A DNA stretch of 64,000 nucleotides. Source: an uncultured Pelagibacteraceae bacterium (lineage in GTDB: Bacteria; Pseudomonadota; Alphaproteobacteria; Pelagibacterales; Pelagibacteraceae). The notes under the pieces were generated by a model. The model had not been told where the DNA came from, did not search any database, and was given only the letters and a program-made list of their open reading frames with translations. Where the stretch lies: the NCBI GenBank assembly GCA_902615715.1, contig CACMQA010000001.1, positions 124,001 to 188,000 of the forward strand. Direction: 5' to 3'. Made by a program: the position numbers and the translations under genes. Position 1 is the first letter of the stretch, and each line of letters starts with the position of its first letter. This document shows, in pieces, positions 52,101 to 63,929 of this stretch.

Positions 52101-53208
52101 TATAAATAAACAGTTTAAGGATTTAAAACCAGGAACAACACTGAATCAAAATGATTTTGAGAACATTACTCTTAAAGATCTTTTTAAAATACCTTTACAA
52201 AAACAAGAGCTAAATACTGATTTAGAAAAACTTAAAAATCAATACGACAACGCATCAGAAGATATCAGATTGAGATTTGAAGACAAAGTAACTAAAATAC
52301 AACAAGGCGATGACTTGCTTCCAACTGTAATGAAAGTTGTTAAAGTTTTCGTTGCAGTTAAGAGAAGATTAATGCCTGGAGATAAAATGGCTGGAAGGCA
52401 TGGTAACAAAGGAGTTGTAAGTAAAATTGTACCAGTTGAAGATATGCCCTACATGGAAAGCGGAAAGCCAGTTGATATAGTTTTAAATCCACTAGGTGTT
52501 CCGAGCAGGATGAATGTAGGACAAATTTTAGAAACACATTTAGGGTGGTCTTGCTCAGAACTTGGTGATCAAATAAAAGAATATTTAAAAAATTTTAATA
52601 AAGAAATAGATAGAATAAAAGATAAATTAAAAGAGATTTACGGTAATTCTTATTACGATGAAGTTATTTCAAAATTATCAAATAAAGAAGTAGCAGAATT
52701 AGTTCAAAACTTATCTAATGGAGTTCCAATAGCTACACCAGTTTTTGATGGAGCTAGCACAGAAGATATAACCAAAATGTTAGATCTTGCTAAACTTCCT
52801 AATACTGGGCAGACGCATTTATGGAATGGTCAAACAGGTGAAAGATTTGATAGACCAGTTACTGTTGGAATAATTTATATGCTTAAATTGAACCACCTTG
52901 TGGAGGATAAAATTCACGCAAGATCGACAGGTCCTTATAGTTTAGTAACACAACAGCCACTTGGAGGGAAAGCTCAACTAGGCGGTCAAAGATTTGGTGA
53001 AATGGAAGTTTGGGCTTTAGAAGCTTACGGAGCTTCTTACACATTGCAAGAAATTTTGACTGTAAAATCTGATGATGTAGCTGGAAGGACAAAAGTTTAC
53101 GAAACAATTGTAAAAGGAAATAATAATTTTGAATCTGGTGTTCCTGAGTCTTTTAACGTTTTAATAAAAGAGATTAGGGCACTTGGTTTAAATATCGAAC
53201 TAAATTAA
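49117..53208 (+). CDS. rpoB: DNA-directed RNA polymerase beta subunit
   Basis: The protein (1363 residues from the ATG at 49117; a TTG lies one codon earlier) has the RpoB landmarks. These include [62 protein letters not shown] (fork loop and rifampicin region), [23 protein letters not shown], and the C-terminal [24 protein letters not shown]. Residues in the classical rifampicin pocket (QFMDQ, HKRR) look like the sensitive type. It precedes rpoC by 2 nt. Confidence 0.98.
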   Translation: MQLSFTQKKHIRKNFGKLVEGLSIPNLIEVQKNSYNEFLQSKSLSEQLSELSKGIDKVFKSIFPIEDGNDKSTLEYISYKLEKPKFDVIECKQRSLSYAAALKANLRLVVYDIDTENNTKQILSAKEQEVFIGDLPLMTPSATFITNGVERVVVNQMHRSPGVFFDHDKGKTHASGKLLFNCRIIPGRGSWLDFEFDPKDILYFRIDRKKKLPITTFLFALGFTKEKIIETFYATSKYSYNQESKSWITNFDLENYKRPIKLSYDLIDAKNNKKVLGKGEKLNIVIAKKLLEKGLNSISIPNEQIIGKYLGKDIKDKNGELLVGAGFDITEEQLEKILSLGQKELNIVNIDPINKGPYILESLKIDKNLNKNDALNDIYKVLRPGEAPSVEIAEEIFKNLYFSKDRYDLSEVGRVKLNSKLDLKISPKKTILETTDVIAIIKFMLDLRDGKGDVDDIDHLGNRRVRSVGELVENQFRIGLLRMERTVKEKMSTFLEIESAMPQDLINAKPITTSLKDFFATSQLSQFMDQTNPLSEITHKRRVSALGPGGLTRERAGFEVRDVHPTHYGRICPIETPEGPNIGLINSLATYCRVNKFGYIESPYKKVLNGKVTSEIKYLSAIEEEKYTIAQANSAINKDGSFVDELVACRKNLNFELSSRESIDFIDVSPKQLVSVAAALIPFLENDDANRALMGSNMMRQAVPLLKPESPLVGTGIESDVALDSGVTIVARRSGIVDKIDGKRIVVKVTDVTDLSQSAVDIYNLSKFQRSNQNTCINQKPLVKVGDKIKKGDIIADGPATKLGELALGKNVTVAFMPWQGYNFEDSILISERCVTDDVFTSVHIEEYESMARDTKLGAEEITRDIPNVSEESLRNLDESGIVYVGAEVKPGDILVGKVTPKSETSSSPEEKLLRSIFGEKATDVRDSSLKLPSGSTGVVIDVRVFNRHGIEKDERSIAIERAEIESVQEDKKVEEEILNRNIKLRAIDLLNGQSINKQFKDLKPGTTLNQNDFENITLKDLFKIPLQKQELNTDLEKLKNQYDNASEDIRLRFEDKVTKIQQGDDLLPTVMKVVKVFVAVKRRLMPGDKMAGRHGNKGVVSKIVPVEDMPYMESGKPVDIVLNPLGVPSRMNVGQILETHLGWSCSELGDQIKEYLKNFNKEIDRIKDKLKEIYGNSYYDEVISKLSNKEVAELVQNLSNGVPIATPVFDGASTEDITKMLDLAKLPNTGQTHLWNGQTGERFDRPVTVGIIYMLKLNHLVEDKIHARSTGPYSLVTQQPLGGKAQLGGQRFGEMEVWALEAYGASYTLQEILTVKSDDVAGRTKVYETIVKGNNNFESGVPESFNVLIKEIRALGLNIELN

Positions 53209-53210
53209 AT

Positions 53211-56200
53211 ATGGAAAAAAATATAACAAAAAGTCTAGACAATCAAAATATTGTTCAAGAGAATAATTTTGACAGTATAAAGATTACCTTAGCGAGCCCA
53301 GAAAAGATTAAATCATGGTCATACGGTGAAATTAAAAAACCCGAAACAATTAATTACCGAACTTTTAGACCAGAAAAAGACGGTTTGTTTTGTTCAAGAA
53401 TATTTGGTCCTGTAAAAGACTACGAGTGTTTGTGCGGTAAATATAAAAGAATGAAATTCAGAGGAATAATTTGCGAAAAATGTGGTGTTGAAGTTACTAA
53501 ATCAAATGTAAGACGAGAAAGAATGGGTCATATTGATCTTGCTTGTCCAGTAGCACATATTTGGTTTTTAAAATCATTACCAAGTAGAATTTCATTAGCA
53601 ATTGATATGAAATTAAAAGAAGTTGAGAAAGTTCTTTATTTTGAAAGTTTTATTATTGTAGAGCCTGGTTTAACAAATTTAAAAAAAGGTCAATTAATTT
53701 CAGAGGAAGCTTTATTAAGAGCTCAAGATGAATTTGGGGAAGATGCTTTTACAGCAGGAATCGGCGCAGAAGCCGTAAGAGAAATACTGGTAAATTTAGA
53801 TCTAAAAAAAGAACAACAAAAATTAAGAGAATCCTTAAAAGATATTAAATCAAAAGTAACTGAGGAAAGAACGATCAAAAGATTAAAACTAATAGAATCG
53901 TTTATAAATTCTGGAAATAAACCAGAGTGGATGATTTTAACTTCTGTTCCAGTTATACCACCAGAACTTAGGCCTTTGGTCCCACTTGATGGTGGAAGAT
54001 TTGCAACATCAGATTTAAATGATTTATATAGAAGGGTAATTAACAGAAATAATAGACTTAAAAGACTATTAGATTTAAAAGCCCCAGATATTATCGTACG
54101 AAATGAGAAGAGAATGCTTCAAGAGTCTGTTGATGCGTTATTTGACAATGGAAGAAGAGGAAGAGTTATAACAGGAACCGGAAAACGTCCGCTTAAATCT
54201 TTAGCGGAAATGCTCAAAGGAAAACAAGGAAGATTTAGACAGAACCTATTAGGTAAAAGAGTAGATTATTCAGGTAGATCAGTAATTGTTGTTGGACCAG
54301 AACTAAAATTACATCAATGTGGATTACCAAAAAAAATGGCTTTAGAATTATTCAAACCATTTTTGTACGCAAGATTAGACAAATTAGGTCTCGCAACCAC
54401 AATCAAACAAGCAAAAAGATTAGTTGAAAAAGAAAAAAGTGAAGTTTGGGACTCTCTTGAACATATAATTAGAGAACATCCTATACTTTTAAATCGTGCC
54501 CCTACATTACATAGATTAGGCGTTCAGGCCTTTGAAGCGAAATTAATTGAGGGTAATGCTATTGAATTACATCCTTTAGTTTGTGCTGCTTTTAATGCAG
54601 ATTTTGACGGCGATCAAATGGCAGTTCATATACCTTTAAGTTTAGAAGCTCAACTGGAAGCAAGAGTTTTAATGATGTCAACAAATAATATTTTAAGTCC
54701 ATCTAATGGAAAACCAATAATTGTACCAAGTCAAGATATAGTATTAGGAATTTATTACCTTTCACAAGCAGAAGAAAATGATAAAAAACCAAAAGGTATT
54801 TTTTCTAGTTTGGATGAAATTGAACAAGCATTAGAAAATAAATCTATAAGCTTACATTCTAAAATAGTTTCTACATTTAAAACTGTCGATAAAGAGGGGA
54901 ATTCAATTTCTGAAAAATATACAAGTACTGCAGGAAGGTTTTTATTAGCCAGCGTTCTGCCAAAAAACTATAATATTAAATTCTCTTTAATTAATAAATT
55001 ATTAACCAAGAAAAATGTCTCAGAGGTAATAGATACTATTTTTAGATATTGTGGGCAAAAAGAAACAGTGATTTTTTGTGACAGAATTAAAACACTTGGT
55101 TTTAAACATGCCTTTAAAGCAGGAATTTCTTTCGGAAAAGATGATTTAATTATTCCAAAAACAAAAGAAAGCTTAATAAGTAGTACAAAAAAACAAATTG
55201 AAGAATACGAGAAACAATATTCTGACGGCTTAATTACCAGAGGAGAAAAGTATAATAAAGTTGTTGACGTATGGTCTAAATGTACTGATACAGTAGCTAA
55301 CGAGATGATGAAAGAGATCTCTTCAGCAGAAAAAATTTATGAAGACGACAGAATAGAAACTAATTCGGTCTATATGATGGCTGACTCAGGTGCACGAGGA
55401 TCTCAAGCGCAAATGAAGCAATTAGCTGGAATGAGAGGATTAATTGCAAAACCATCAGGTGAAATTATTGAAACACCAATTATTGCAAATTTTAAAGAAG
55501 GGCTTTCAGTTTTGGAATATTTTAATTCCACTCACGGTGCTAGAAAAGGTCTTGCGGACACTGCATTAAAGACAGCTAACTCGGGTTATTTAACAAGAAG
55601 ATTATGTGATGTAGCTCAAGACGTACAAATCACAAAAAAAGAGTGCGATTGCAAAACAAAATCCTCAGTAACTATTTCTGAAATTATTGAAGGTGGAAAT
55701 ATTTTAGTAAGTTTATCTGAAAGAGTTTTAGGAAGAGTTATAGCTGAGAATATAAAAAATCCTGTAACTGGAGAAATTATTATTAAAAAGGAAAAATTAA
55801 TAGATGAAAATGATTGTGAAAAAATAGATGCTGCTGGAGTTAAATCGGTAAATGTTTACTCAGTTATTACCTGCGGTTCTACTAGAGGTGTTTGTGCAAT
55901 GAGTTATGGCAGAGATCTCGCTAGAGGTAAGCTTGTAAGCGTTGGAGAAGCTGTTGGTATGATTGCAGCACAATCAATCGGAGAACCTGGTACACAATTA
56001 ACTATGAGAACTTTCCATGTTGGTGGTACTGCTCAAATTAAAGAGGAGTCACAAATAACGTCTCAAACAAAAGGAAAATTGAATATTATTAATAAAAATT
56101 TAATCGAAGACTCTAAAAAAAATATTATTGTTATGGGTAGAAACACTCAACTTAGTATTGAAGATGACAATGGAAGGCAATTAGCTATATACAAAGTAAA

Positions 56201-57398
56201 TTATGGATCTAAACTATTTTTTAAAGATGGAGATGTAATTGAAAAAGGTAAGAAGATAGCGGAGTGGGACCCATATACTTTACCAGTTATCGCAGAAACG
56301 GGAGGTATAGTAAATTATATGGATTTAATGGAGGGAAGCTCTTTAACTGAAACTTTAGATGATGCTACTGGATTGTCATCAAAATCAGTTACTGATTGGA
56401 AATCTTCTTCTAAAAACTCTGAGTTAAAACCAAGAATAACTCTAAGAAATGAAAAAGGTGAAATAATTAAAAAGGCAGACGGAAATGAAGCTAGATATTA
56501 CTTAGTACCAGACACAATATTATCAGTTAAGGATGGGCAAAAAATTTCTGCTGGAGATGTTTTAGCACGATTACCAAAAGAAACATCTAAAACAAAAGAT
56601 ATTACTGGAGGTTTGCCTAGAGTAGCTGAACTATTTGAAGCTAGAAGGCCAAAAGATAGTGCGATTATTGCAGAGAATGATGGAGTTATTGAATTTGGAA
56701 AAGAGGTAAGAGGTAAACAAAAAATCTCAATAGTCTCAAATAATGGAGAAACTTCAAATTATTTAATACCTAAAGGTAAACATGTAAATTTCAATCAGGG
56801 TGAAAAAATTAAAAAAGGAGAATACCTATTAGATGGAAGCCCTGCTCCTCATGATATTTTACGAATATTAGGAGTTGAAAAACTTACCGAATACTTTGTA
56901 TCAGAAGTTCAAGAGGTTTACAGACTTCAAGGTGTTGTTATAAATGACAAACATATAGAGACAATTGTCCGTCAAATGCTAAAAAGGGTTGAAATCAAAG
57001 ATCCTGGTGACTCGGAACTTTTAGTTGGGGAAGTAATTGATTTATTAGATATAAATGTGATTAACGACAATCTTAGAAAAAATAAAAAGAAACCAGCTGT
57101 TTTTGAAAGAGTATTGCTAGGCATAACAAAAGCGTCACTTCAAACTAACTCGTTTATCTCTGCAGCATCCTTCCAAGAAACAACGCGGGTTTTAACAGAT
57201 GCGTCAATTAAGGGAAAAACAGACTCATTAGAGGGTCTAAAAGAGAACGTTATAGTGGGCAGATTAGTTCCAGCCGGAACAGGATTGACTAAAATTGAAT
57301 GGGATAAACAAGCTAACGCTCAAGATAAAGCAAGATTAGCAGAACTTAAAAAACAGGAGCTAGAATCCGCATCTGAAGCGCCTGAACCAACAGCTTAA
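53211..57398 (+). CDS. rpoC: DNA-directed RNA polymerase beta' subunit
   Basis: The 1395-residue protein has the N-terminal zinc site [23 protein letters not shown], the bridge and catalytic motif [12 protein letters not shown] (three Asp holding Mg), the second zinc region with CDC...[13 protein letters not shown], and C-terminal [27 protein letters not shown]. It ends with an acidic/Pro tail. A 151-bp gap with a promoter separates it from rpsL. Confidence 0.98.
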   Translation: MEKNITKSLDNQNIVQENNFDSIKITLASPEKIKSWSYGEIKKPETINYRTFRPEKDGLFCSRIFGPVKDYECLCGKYKRMKFRGIICEKCGVEVTKSNVRRERMGHIDLACPVAHIWFLKSLPSRISLAIDMKLKEVEKVLYFESFIIVEPGLTNLKKGQLISEEALLRAQDEFGEDAFTAGIGAEAVREILVNLDLKKEQQKLRESLKDIKSKVTEERTIKRLKLIESFINSGNKPEWMILTSVPVIPPELRPLVPLDGGRFATSDLNDLYRRVINRNNRLKRLLDLKAPDIIVRNEKRMLQESVDALFDNGRRGRVITGTGKRPLKSLAEMLKGKQGRFRQNLLGKRVDYSGRSVIVVGPELKLHQCGLPKKMALELFKPFLYARLDKLGLATTIKQAKRLVEKEKSEVWDSLEHIIREHPILLNRAPTLHRLGVQAFEAKLIEGNAIELHPLVCAAFNADFDGDQMAVHIPLSLEAQLEARVLMMSTNNILSPSNGKPIIVPSQDIVLGIYYLSQAEENDKKPKGIFSSLDEIEQALENKSISLHSKIVSTFKTVDKEGNSISEKYTSTAGRFLLASVLPKNYNIKFSLINKLLTKKNVSEVIDTIFRYCGQKETVIFCDRIKTLGFKHAFKAGISFGKDDLIIPKTKESLISSTKKQIEEYEKQYSDGLITRGEKYNKVVDVWSKCTDTVANEMMKEISSAEKIYEDDRIETNSVYMMADSGARGSQAQMKQLAGMRGLIAKPSGEIIETPIIANFKEGLSVLEYFNSTHGARKGLADTALKTANSGYLTRRLCDVAQDVQITKKECDCKTKSSVTISEIIEGGNILVSLSERVLGRVIAENIKNPVTGEIIIKKEKLIDENDCEKIDAAGVKSVNVYSVITCGSTRGVCAMSYGRDLARGKLVSVGEAVGMIAAQSIGEPGTQLTMRTFHVGGTAQIKEESQITSQTKGKLNIINKNLIEDSKKNIIVMGRNTQLSIEDDNGRQLAIYKVNYGSKLFFKDGDVIEKGKKIAEWDPYTLPVIAETGGIVNYMDLMEGSSLTETLDDATGLSSKSVTDWKSSSKNSELKPRITLRNEKGEIIKKADGNEARYYLVPDTILSVKDGQKISAGDVLARLPKETSKTKDITGGLPRVAELFEARRPKDSAIIAENDGVIEFGKEVRGKQKISIVSNNGETSNYLIPKGKHVNFNQGEKIKKGEYLLDGSPAPHDILRILGVEKLTEYFVSEVQEVYRLQGVVINDKHIETIVRQMLKRVEIKDPGDSELLVGEVIDLLDINVINDNLRKNKKKPAVFERVLLGITKASLQTNSFISAASFQETTRVLTDASIKGKTDSLEGLKENVIVGRLVPAGTGLTKIEWDKQANAQDKARLAELKKQELESASEAPEPTA

Positions 57399-57422
57399 AA
57401 ATCATTTAAATTGGCTTAAATA

Positions 57423-57450
57423 TTGACTTTTATCAATTCGGTGCTAGTTT
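57423..57450 (+). promoter_or_regulatory. Candidate promoter of the rpsL-rpsG-fusA unit
   Basis: TTGACT (57423-57428) and TAGTTT (57445-57450), with a 16-nt spacer, lie about 100 bp before rpsL. The long leader that would follow contains short complementary stretches (AAGGT...ACCTT; AAAACC...GGTTTT), which could form a regulatory structure for S12/S7, but they are weak. Confidence 0.45.
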
Positions 57451-57549
57451 ACGGCAAATTTTGAATGTTAGAAGTAAGGTGGATTAAAACCTTAAACACT
57501 AACAAAAATCACTAAAGGGTTTTCCTTATTTCAACTTCAAAATAATATT

Positions 57550-57921
57550 ATGCCGACTATTAATCAATTGATTAAGAAAAGTAGAGTTAAACCTGTTGCT
57601 AGAAACAAGGTTCCTGCGCTTGAAAGACAGCCTCTTAAGCGAGGTGTTTGTGTTAAAGTTTATACAACTACACCAAAAAAACCTAATTCAGCTTTAAGAA
57701 AGGTTGCAAGAGTTAGACTATCTAATGGCTTTGAGGTAACTGCTTATATTCCTGGAGAGGGGCATAATTTACAAGAACACTCTGTAGTTTTATTAAGAGG
57801 AGGTCGTGTTAAAGATTTGCCTGGTGTGAGATACCACATATTAAGAGGAAATTTAGATACACAAGGAGTAGCAAATCGTAAACAAAGAAGATCTCTTTAC
57901 GGAGCAAAAAAACCTAAATAA
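57550..57921 (+). CDS. rpsL: 30S ribosomal protein S12
   Basis: The 123-residue protein has the invariant S12 motifs [31 protein letters not shown] (the Lys of PKKPNS is the usual streptomycin-sensitive position), [33 protein letters not shown]12 acts in decoding at the A site. It begins the str-type unit and is 4 nt from rpsG. Confidence 0.98.
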   Translation: MPTINQLIKKSRVKPVARNKVPALERQPLKRGVCVKVYTTTPKKPNSALRKVARVRLSNGFEVTAYIPGEGHNLQEHSVVLLRGGRVKDLPGVRYHILRGNLDTQGVANRKQRRSLYGAKKPK

Positions 57922-57925
57922 ATTT

Positions 57926-58396
57926 ATGTCTAGAAAAAGAAAAGCTCCAATCAGAAAAGTTTATCCAGATCCTAAATTTCACTCCGAGGTAGTGTCAAAG
58001 TTTATTAATTCAATAATGTATGATGGAAAAAGGTCTACCGCTGAAAAAATTCTTTACGATGCTCTTGAAAAAATTAAATCCAAAAATAACGAAGATCCAT
58101 TAAAAATTTTTAATACAGCTATCAGTAACGTGAAACCTAATCTTGAGTGTAGATCGCGAAGAGTAGGAGGCGCAACCTATCAAGTTCCAGTAGAGGTAAA
58201 AGCAAAAAGAGCACAAGCATTAGCTTTAAGGTGGATAATGGATGCTACTAGAAAAAGAAAAAATAAAACAATGGCAGAGAAATTATATGCAGAAATTTTA
58301 GACGCGTCACAAAATAAAGGTTCGGCAATAAAAAAAAGGGAAGATACACATAAAATGGCAGAGTCAAACAAAGCCTTTGCACATTTTAGATGGTAG
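57926..58396 (+). CDS. rpsG: 30S ribosomal protein S7
   Basis: The 156-residue protein has [15 protein letters not shown] at the N-terminus, the S7 signature [37 protein letters not shown], and the C-terminal [20 protein letters not shown]7 nucleates assembly of the 30S head. It lies between rpsL and fusA with only a few bases on each side. Confidence 0.98.
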   Translation: MSRKRKAPIRKVYPDPKFHSEVVSKFINSIMYDGKRSTAEKILYDALEKIKSKNNEDPLKIFNTAISNVKPNLECRSRRVGGATYQVPVEVKAKRAQALALRWIMDATRKRKNKTMAEKLYAEILDASQNKGSAIKKREDTHKMAESNKAFAHFRW

Positions 58397-58402
58397 AAAT
58401 TT

Positions 58403-60475
58403 ATGAGTAAGTACACTTTAGATAAGTATAGAAACATCGGTATCATGGCTCATATAGATGCTGGCAAAACTACAACTACTGAAAGAGTTTTATACTATAC
58501 AGGAAAAAGTCATAAAATTGGTGAAGTACATGATGGGGCGGCAACAATGGATTGGATGGAACAAGAACAAGAGAGAGGTATAACTATCACATCAGCAGCT
58601 ACCACTTGTTTTTGGAGAGATCATAGAATTAATATTATTGATACGCCAGGACATGTAGATTTTACTATTGAAGTAGAAAGATCTTTAAAAGTTTTAGATG
58701 GTGCAGTTGCTGTCTTTGATGGTGTGGCCGGTGTAGAACCACAATCTGAAACTGTATGGAGACAAGCTGATAAATATAAAGTACCGAGAATTTGCTTCGT
58801 TAATAAACTTGATAGAACTGGTGCGGATTTTTATCGATGTGTAGATATGATTAAAGAACGTTTAGGATGCAAGCCTCTACCTTTACAATTACCCATAGGA
58901 GCAGAGGCAGATTTAAAGGGTGTAGTTGATCTGGTTAAAATGAAAGGCGTTGTTTGGCAAAATGAGGATCTTGGTGCTAAATTTGATTATGTAGATATTC
59001 CAGAAGATCTAAAAGATAAAGCGAAAGAGTACAGACAAAATCTTGTCGAGACAGCAGTCGAAGAAGATGAAAAACTAATGGAAGCTTATTTAGAAGGCAA
59101 AGAACCATCTGAGAAAGATTTAATTAAATGTATTAGAAAAGGAACATTAGATTTTAATTTTGTGCCAATTTTAACCGGTTCAGCTTTTAAAAACAAAGGT
59201 GTTCAGCCTTTATTAGATGCGGTAATTGATTATTTACCAAGTCCAAAAGATATAGGATCAATTGATGCAACTAAGTTAAACTCTGAAGATAAAATTCAAA
59301 TGAAATTTGAAGATAATGAGCCGTTTTCTGCTCTAGCTTTTAAAGTTGCAAACGACCCATTTGTTGGTTCATTAACTTTTATTCGTATTTATTCTGGAAA
59401 ACTACAGGCCGGTACAGCTGTTTATAATTCATCGACAGAGAAATCTGAAAGAGTAGGCAGAATGTTATTAATGCACGCGAATTCTCGAGAAGACATTAAA
59501 GAGGCAACGACTGGAGATATTGTAGCACTAGCAGGATTAAAAAACACAATTACAGGGCACACTTTATGTGATCAGAATAAACCAGTTTTATTAGAGCCTA
59601 TGGAATTTCCTGATCCAGTCATTGAGATTGCTGTGGAGCCAAAAACTAAAGGAGACCAAGAGAAAATGGGTGAAGCCTTAAATAGATTAGCAAAAGAGGA
59701 TCCATCATTTAGAGTTAGTTCTGATGAAGAGTCTGGCCAAACAATTATCAAAGGAATGGGTGAACTTCATCTAGATATTATTGTAGATAGAATGAAAAGA
59801 GAATTTAAAGTAGAAGCTAATGTAGGAGCACCTCAAGTAGCTTACAGAGAGACTATTCTTGGTTCATCAGAGGTTACTTACATTCATAAAAAACAAAGTG
59901 GTGGATCAGGTCAATTCGCTAAAGTTACTTTAAGTGTTGAACCTTTAGATCCCGGTAAAGGAAGGGAAGTTGATAATAAAATTAAAGGTGGAGCAATTCC
60001 AAAAGAATTTATTCCAGGAGTAGAAAAAGGTGTTTTAAGCGTAGCTGATAGTGGAATTTTAGCCGGTTTTCCAGTAATTGATTACAAAGTAACAATCTTA
60101 GATGGTTTACATCACGATGTTGACTCGAGCGTCCTTGCATTTGAAATTGCTTCAAGGATGTGTTTTAGAGAAGCTTGTACAAAAGCTACTTTGAAATTAC
60201 TTGAACCTATGATGAAGGTTGAAGTTGTAACTCCAGAGGAATTTATGGGTGACGTAATAGGAGATTTAAATAGCAGAAGAGGACAAGTTGCTTCTACAGA
60301 GGCAAGAGGTAATGCAACAGCAATTAATGCGACAGTTCCTTTGGCTAATATGTTTGGGTATATAAATAATTTACGTTCTTCTACTCAAGGAAGAGCACAA
60401 TACACAATGCAATTTAGTCATTATGATAAAGTTCCTCAAAATGTACAGGATGAAGTAACAAAAAAATTAGCTTAA
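58403..60475 (+). CDS. fusA: Elongation factor G
   Basis: EF-G translocates the ribosome. The 690-residue protein has GTPase motifs [30 protein letters not shown] and [10 protein letters not shown], followed by domains II-V with GMGELHLDI and the C-terminal [12 protein letters not shown]. It starts [21 protein letters not shown]. It is directly followed by rpsJ with no tuf between, so str-type and S10 units are fused here. Confidence 0.98.
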   Translation: MSKYTLDKYRNIGIMAHIDAGKTTTTERVLYYTGKSHKIGEVHDGAATMDWMEQEQERGITITSAATTCFWRDHRINIIDTPGHVDFTIEVERSLKVLDGAVAVFDGVAGVEPQSETVWRQADKYKVPRICFVNKLDRTGADFYRCVDMIKERLGCKPLPLQLPIGAEADLKGVVDLVKMKGVVWQNEDLGAKFDYVDIPEDLKDKAKEYRQNLVETAVEEDEKLMEAYLEGKEPSEKDLIKCIRKGTLDFNFVPILTGSAFKNKGVQPLLDAVIDYLPSPKDIGSIDATKLNSEDKIQMKFEDNEPFSALAFKVANDPFVGSLTFIRIYSGKLQAGTAVYNSSTEKSERVGRMLLMHANSREDIKEATTGDIVALAGLKNTITGHTLCDQNKPVLLEPMEFPDPVIEIAVEPKTKGDQEKMGEALNRLAKEDPSFRVSSDEESGQTIIKGMGELHLDIIVDRMKREFKVEANVGAPQVAYRETILGSSEVTYIHKKQSGGSGQFAKVTLSVEPLDPGKGREVDNKIKGGAIPKEFIPGVEKGVLSVADSGILAGFPVIDYKVTILDGLHHDVDSSVLAFEIASRMCFREACTKATLKLLEPMMKVEVVTPEEFMGDVIGDLNSRRGQVASTEARGNATAINATVPLANMFGYINNLRSSTQGRAQYTMQFSHYDKVPQNVQDEVTKKLA

Positions 60476-60478
60476 TTT

Positions 60479-60787
60479 ATGGAAAATCAGAATATTAGAA
60501 TACATTTAAAAGCTTATGACAATAAAATTCTCGATTTGTCTACTGAAGAAATTGTTAATACAGCTAAGAGAACAGGAGCTCAAGTCAAAGGACCAATCCC
60601 TTTACCAACTCGAATTGAGAGGTATACAGTTTTAAGATCTCCTCATATTGATAAAAAAAGCAGAGAACAATTTGAGTCAAGAACCCACAAAAGATTAATT
60701 GATATAATAGAACCAACACCTCAAACAGTGGAAGCTCTAATGAAATTAGATTTAGCTTCAGGTGTAGACATAGAAATAAAGATTTAA
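60479..60787 (+). CDS. rpsJ: 30S ribosomal protein S10
   Basis: The 102-residue protein has the S10 core [61 protein letters not shown] in outline, including the extended loop that also contacts NusB/NusG in antitermination. It starts 3 nt after the fusA stop and opens the S10-type operon. Confidence 0.98.
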   Translation: MENQNIRIHLKAYDNKILDLSTEEIVNTAKRTGAQVKGPIPLPTRIERYTVLRSPHIDKKSREQFESRTHKRLIDIIEPTPQTVEALMKLDLASGVDIEIKI

Positions 60788-60790
60788 GTT

Positions 60791-61495
60791 ATGAGTATTG
60801 GATTAATAGGAACAAAAATAGGGATGACCAGAGAATTTATGGAAAGCGGTCAATCAGTACCTGTTACAGTAATAAAAGTAGAGAAAGGCAGAGTTCTAGA
60901 TGTGATTTCTAAAGAAAAAAGGGGATATGCAGCGGTCAAAATCGGATTTTTTAAGCTAAAAAATTCAAAATTAACTAAGCAGATGAAAGGTTATTTTGCA
61001 AAAAAAAATACTGAACCAAAAAAAATTCTTAAGGAATTTAGAGTAGAAAACAATGACCAATACAAAGAAGGAAACGAGTTAGGTTTAGAAATTTTTAAAG
61101 ATAAAAAGTTTTTAGATGTGAGATCTAAAACAATTGGAAAAGGTTTTGCCGGAGTAATGAAAAGATGGAATTTTGGTGGTTTAAGAGCTTCACACGGTGT
61201 TTCTGTTTCTCACAGATCTCATGGCTCAACAGGACAAAGACAAGATCCAGGTAAAGTGTTTAAAGGGAAAAAAATGGCTGGTCACATGGGGGATAAATTA
61301 AGAACAATGCTAAATTTAGAAATAGTAAGATCAGATTTAGAAAATAGTCTATTATATTTAAAAGGATCAATTCCAGGATCAAAAAATTCTACAGTTTTTT
61401 TAAGAGAGTCAGTAAAAAATGTAACAAGAAAAACTATTAAAGAAAAACATGATGCAAAAATTAAAGCTGTAGCTGCTAAGAAAGGAAAAAAATAA
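60791..61495 (+). CDS. rplC: 50S ribosomal protein L3
   Basis: The 234-residue protein has SIGLIGTKIGMTREF at the N-terminus and, in the L3 core, GFAGVMKRWNFGGLRASHGVSVSHRSHGSTGQRQDPGKVFKGKKMAGHMG. It ends in a Lys/Ala-rich tail. L3 helps shape the peptidyl-transferase centre. It is tightly packed between rpsJ and rplD. Confidence 0.97.
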   Translation: MSIGLIGTKIGMTREFMESGQSVPVTVIKVEKGRVLDVISKEKRGYAAVKIGFFKLKNSKLTKQMKGYFAKKNTEPKKILKEFRVENNDQYKEGNELGLEIFKDKKFLDVRSKTIGKGFAGVMKRWNFGGLRASHGVSVSHRSHGSTGQRQDPGKVFKGKKMAGHMGDKLRTMLNLEIVRSDLENSLLYLKGSIPGSKNSTVFLRESVKNVTRKTIKEKHDAKIKAVAAKKGKK

Positions 61496-62131
61496 ATGAA
61501 GTTTCCTCTCTTGAGTATCGACGGCACAAAAACAGTCCCTATAGAAATTTCTGACAAGCTAGTTAAGCTTAAAATAAATTATAAATTAATTAAGTTTGTC
61601 ATAGATTGGCAATTAAATCATGCAAAACCAAGAGTAGCTAAAACAAAGCAAAGAAATGAAATAAGAGGATCTACCAAAAAAATTGTACCTCAAAAAGGTG
61701 GTGGAGGTGCAAGACATGCTAGTAAAAAGGCTCCATTATTTGTTGGGGGAGGTGTTGCCCATGGACCAAAAGGATCTGAGTATAAAATAAAGAAAATAAA
61801 TAAAAAAGTCAGAAAACTTGCTCTTGCTCAGACTTTATCTAAGAAAAATTCTGATAAAAATTTACATATTTTAGCTGATGTAAAAAAGGAGATAAAAAAA
61901 ACAAAGGAATTTAATAAATTCCTTGAAAAAAATAAACTAGCTAACGTCTTAATAATTTCCGATAGTGACTCTATGAAAAATATTAATAAATCTGCTCGTA
62001 ATATTAAAAATGTGAAATTAATAAAAGACGAAGGAGCTAATATTTATGATCTATTTAAATATAAGAATGTAATAATAACTTCTTCTTCAGCAAAAAAAAT
62101 TCAAGAAAGGGTTCTTAATGAAAAAAATTAA
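61496..62131 (+). CDS. rplD: 50S ribosomal protein L4
   Basis: The 211-residue protein has the L4 signature region KPRVAKTKQRNEIRGSTKKIVPQKGGGGARHASKKAPLFVGGGVAHGPK, which lines the exit tunnel, and a C-terminal globular domain. Compared with the family, the N-terminal part is compact. It overlaps rplW by 14 bp. Confidence 0.96.
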   Translation: MKFPLLSIDGTKTVPIEISDKLVKLKINYKLIKFVIDWQLNHAKPRVAKTKQRNEIRGSTKKIVPQKGGGGARHASKKAPLFVGGGVAHGPKGSEYKIKKINKKVRKLALAQTLSKKNSDKNLHILADVKKEIKKTKEFNKFLEKNKLANVLIISDSDSMKNINKSARNIKNVKLIKDEGANIYDLFKYKNVIITSSSAKKIQERVLNEKN

Positions 62132-62411
62132 TTTTATAGACGCAATCAGAAACCCAATCATTACTGAAAAGGCTACAATTTTATCAGATCAAAATAAAAC
62201 TGTATTTAAAGTACACGAAAGAGCTAATAAAAAAACAATTAAGAAAAATATTGAAAAGCTTTTTAAAGTTAATGTTATTAAAGTAAATATTATTAATCAA
62301 AAATCTAAACTTAAAATGAAACAGGGAAAAAAATCGATTAAAAGCGGATATAAAAAAGCTATAATAACTCTAAAAAAAGGTCAAAGTATTGATCTAACTA
62401 CAGGAATTTAA
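62118..62411 (+). CDS. rplW: 50S ribosomal protein L23
   Basis: The 97-residue protein shows the L23 pattern [51 protein letters not shown]23 sits at the tunnel exit and docks trigger factor and SRP. It starts inside the end of rplD and ends 2 nt before rplB. Confidence 0.96.
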   Translation: MKKINFIDAIRNPIITEKATILSDQNKTVFKVHERANKKTIKKNIEKLFKVNVIKVNIINQKSKLKMKQGKKSIKSGYKKAIITLKKGQSIDLTTGI

Positions 62412-62413
62412 TA

Positions 62414-63247
62414 ATGGCATTAAAAACTTTTAAACCTTATACAAAATCTACTAGAGGAACTGTGGTTTTGGATAAAAGCAATCTATGGAAAGGTGCACCA
62501 CATAAACCCTTAACTAAAGGTCAAAATTTTACAGGTGGCAGAAATAATAACGGTCGTATCACTTCCAGACACATTGGCGGAGGATCAAAACATAAATATA
62601 GAGTTATAGACTTTTATAGAAAAAAGAAAAATGTTCCAGCCACAGTAGAGAGAATTGAGTACGATCCAAACAGAACTGCTCATATTGCATTAATTACTTA
62701 TAAAGATAATGAAAAGTCATATATCATAAGTCCTCAAGGCTTAAAACAAGGTGATGTAATTGAGTCTGGCAAAAACGTTGAAATCAAAGTTGGTAACTCA
62801 TTAGAATTAAAAGATATTCCACCAGGAACTTCTATACACAATGTAGAATTAATTCCTGGTAATGGCGCAAAATTGGCTAGGTCAGCAGGATCATCGGTAA
62901 CCCTATCAGGATATGACGGTGATTACGCTATTTTAAAACTCTCATCGGGGGAAACAAGAAAGGTAAGTAGTTCATGTACGGCAACTATTGGTACCGTATC
63001 TAACCCTGACCAAAAAAATGTAAAAATAGGTAAGGCTGGGAGAAATAGGTGGAGAGGCAAAAGACCTCAAACTAGAGGTGTTGCAATGAATCCAGTAGAT
63101 CACCCACACGGAGGAGGAGAAGGAAAAACCTCTGGTGGAAGAAGCCCCGTATCTCCTTGGGGACAATCTGCTAAAGGACTAAAAACAAGAAGACCTAAGA
63201 GAAGTGATAAATTAATCATCACTAGAAGAAAGAAAAGGAAAAAATAA
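62414..63247 (+). CDS. rplB: 50S ribosomal protein L2
   Basis: The 277-residue protein has [23 protein letters not shown], the central [26 protein letters not shown], and the C-terminal signature [31 protein letters not shown] (His of DHPHGGGEG). L2 is central to subunit association and peptidyl transfer. It shares its last base with rpsS (TAATG). Confidence 0.98.
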   Translation: MALKTFKPYTKSTRGTVVLDKSNLWKGAPHKPLTKGQNFTGGRNNNGRITSRHIGGGSKHKYRVIDFYRKKKNVPATVERIEYDPNRTAHIALITYKDNEKSYIISPQGLKQGDVIESGKNVEIKVGNSLELKDIPPGTSIHNVELIPGNGAKLARSAGSSVTLSGYDGDYAILKLSSGETRKVSSSCTATIGTVSNPDQKNVKIGKAGRNRWRGKRPQTRGVAMNPVDHPHGGGEGKTSGGRSPVSPWGQSAKGLKTRRPKRSDKLIITRRKKRKK

Positions 63248-63561
63248 TGACAAGATCAGTCTGGAAAGGTCCATTTGTTCATCCTAGTTTATTAAAAAAA
63301 ATTGATAAACTTAAAGACGCTCCAAATAAAAAACCAATAAAAACTTGGTCGAGAAATTCTACAATAATTCCAGACTTTGTAGGTCACAGCTTTATGATTC
63401 ATAATGGAAAATCTTTTATACCAATAACAATCTCAGAAGAAATGGTTGGACATAAACTAGGAGAATTTGCTCCGACAAGAACTTTCAAAGGTCACACACC
63501 AGCTGATAAAAAAGCTGCTGCGCCAACCGCAACAGATAAACCAGCAGGAGAGAAAAAATAA
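63247..63561 (+). CDS. rpsS: 30S ribosomal protein S19
   Basis: The first 85-90 residues are standard S19: [72 protein letters not shown] in outline. The protein then carries an extra Ala/Pro/Lys tail ([19 protein letters not shown]), making it 104 residues rather than the usual 92. It overlaps both neighbours by one base. Confidence 0.97.
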   Translation: MTRSVWKGPFVHPSLLKKIDKLKDAPNKKPIKTWSRNSTIIPDFVGHSFMIHNGKSFIPITISEEMVGHKLGEFAPTRTFKGHTPADKKAAAPTATDKPAGEKK

Positions 63562-63929
63562 TGGACAAAAATACGACTACAGTAAAAGCTATAAATAAAA
63601 ATGTTAGAACAAGTCCTAGGAAACTAGCTTTAGTGTGTAATTTCATAAAAGGAAAAAAAGCAGATATAGCATTGAGGGATTTGGAATTTTCAAGGAAAAG
63701 AATTGCTAAGGATGTAAGTAAAACAGTTAAATCTGCTATATCAAATGCTGAAAATAATTATCAATTTGATATTGATAATCTTTTTATTAAAGAAGCATAT
63801 GTTGGCAAATCACTCGTTATGAAAAGATTTAGACCTAGAGCTAAAGGAAGAGCAAGTCCAATAAAAAAACCATTTAGCAGAATAACAATAGTCTTAGAGG
63901 AAAAAAGGGACATAAAGGTAAGTAAATAA
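63561..63929 (+). CDS. rplV: 50S ribosomal protein L22
   Basis: The 122-residue protein has the L22 pattern VRTSPRKLALVCNFIKGKKADIALRDLEFSRKRIAKDVSKTVKSAISNAENN and the hairpin-loop segment MKRFRPRAKGRASPIKKPFSRITIVL that reaches into the exit tunnel. It shares a base with rpsS and with rpsC. Confidence 0.97.
   Translation: MDKNTTTVKAINKNVRTSPRKLALVCNFIKGKKADIALRDLEFSRKRIAKDVSKTVKSAISNAENNYQFDIDNLFIKEAYVGKSLVMKRFRPRAKGRASPIKKPFSRITIVLEEKRDIKVSK

Noticed and set aside
57451-57549. Structured ribosomal leader before rpsL
   Set aside because: Only 5-6 bp complementary stretches are visible by eye. They are too weak to call without covariation data.
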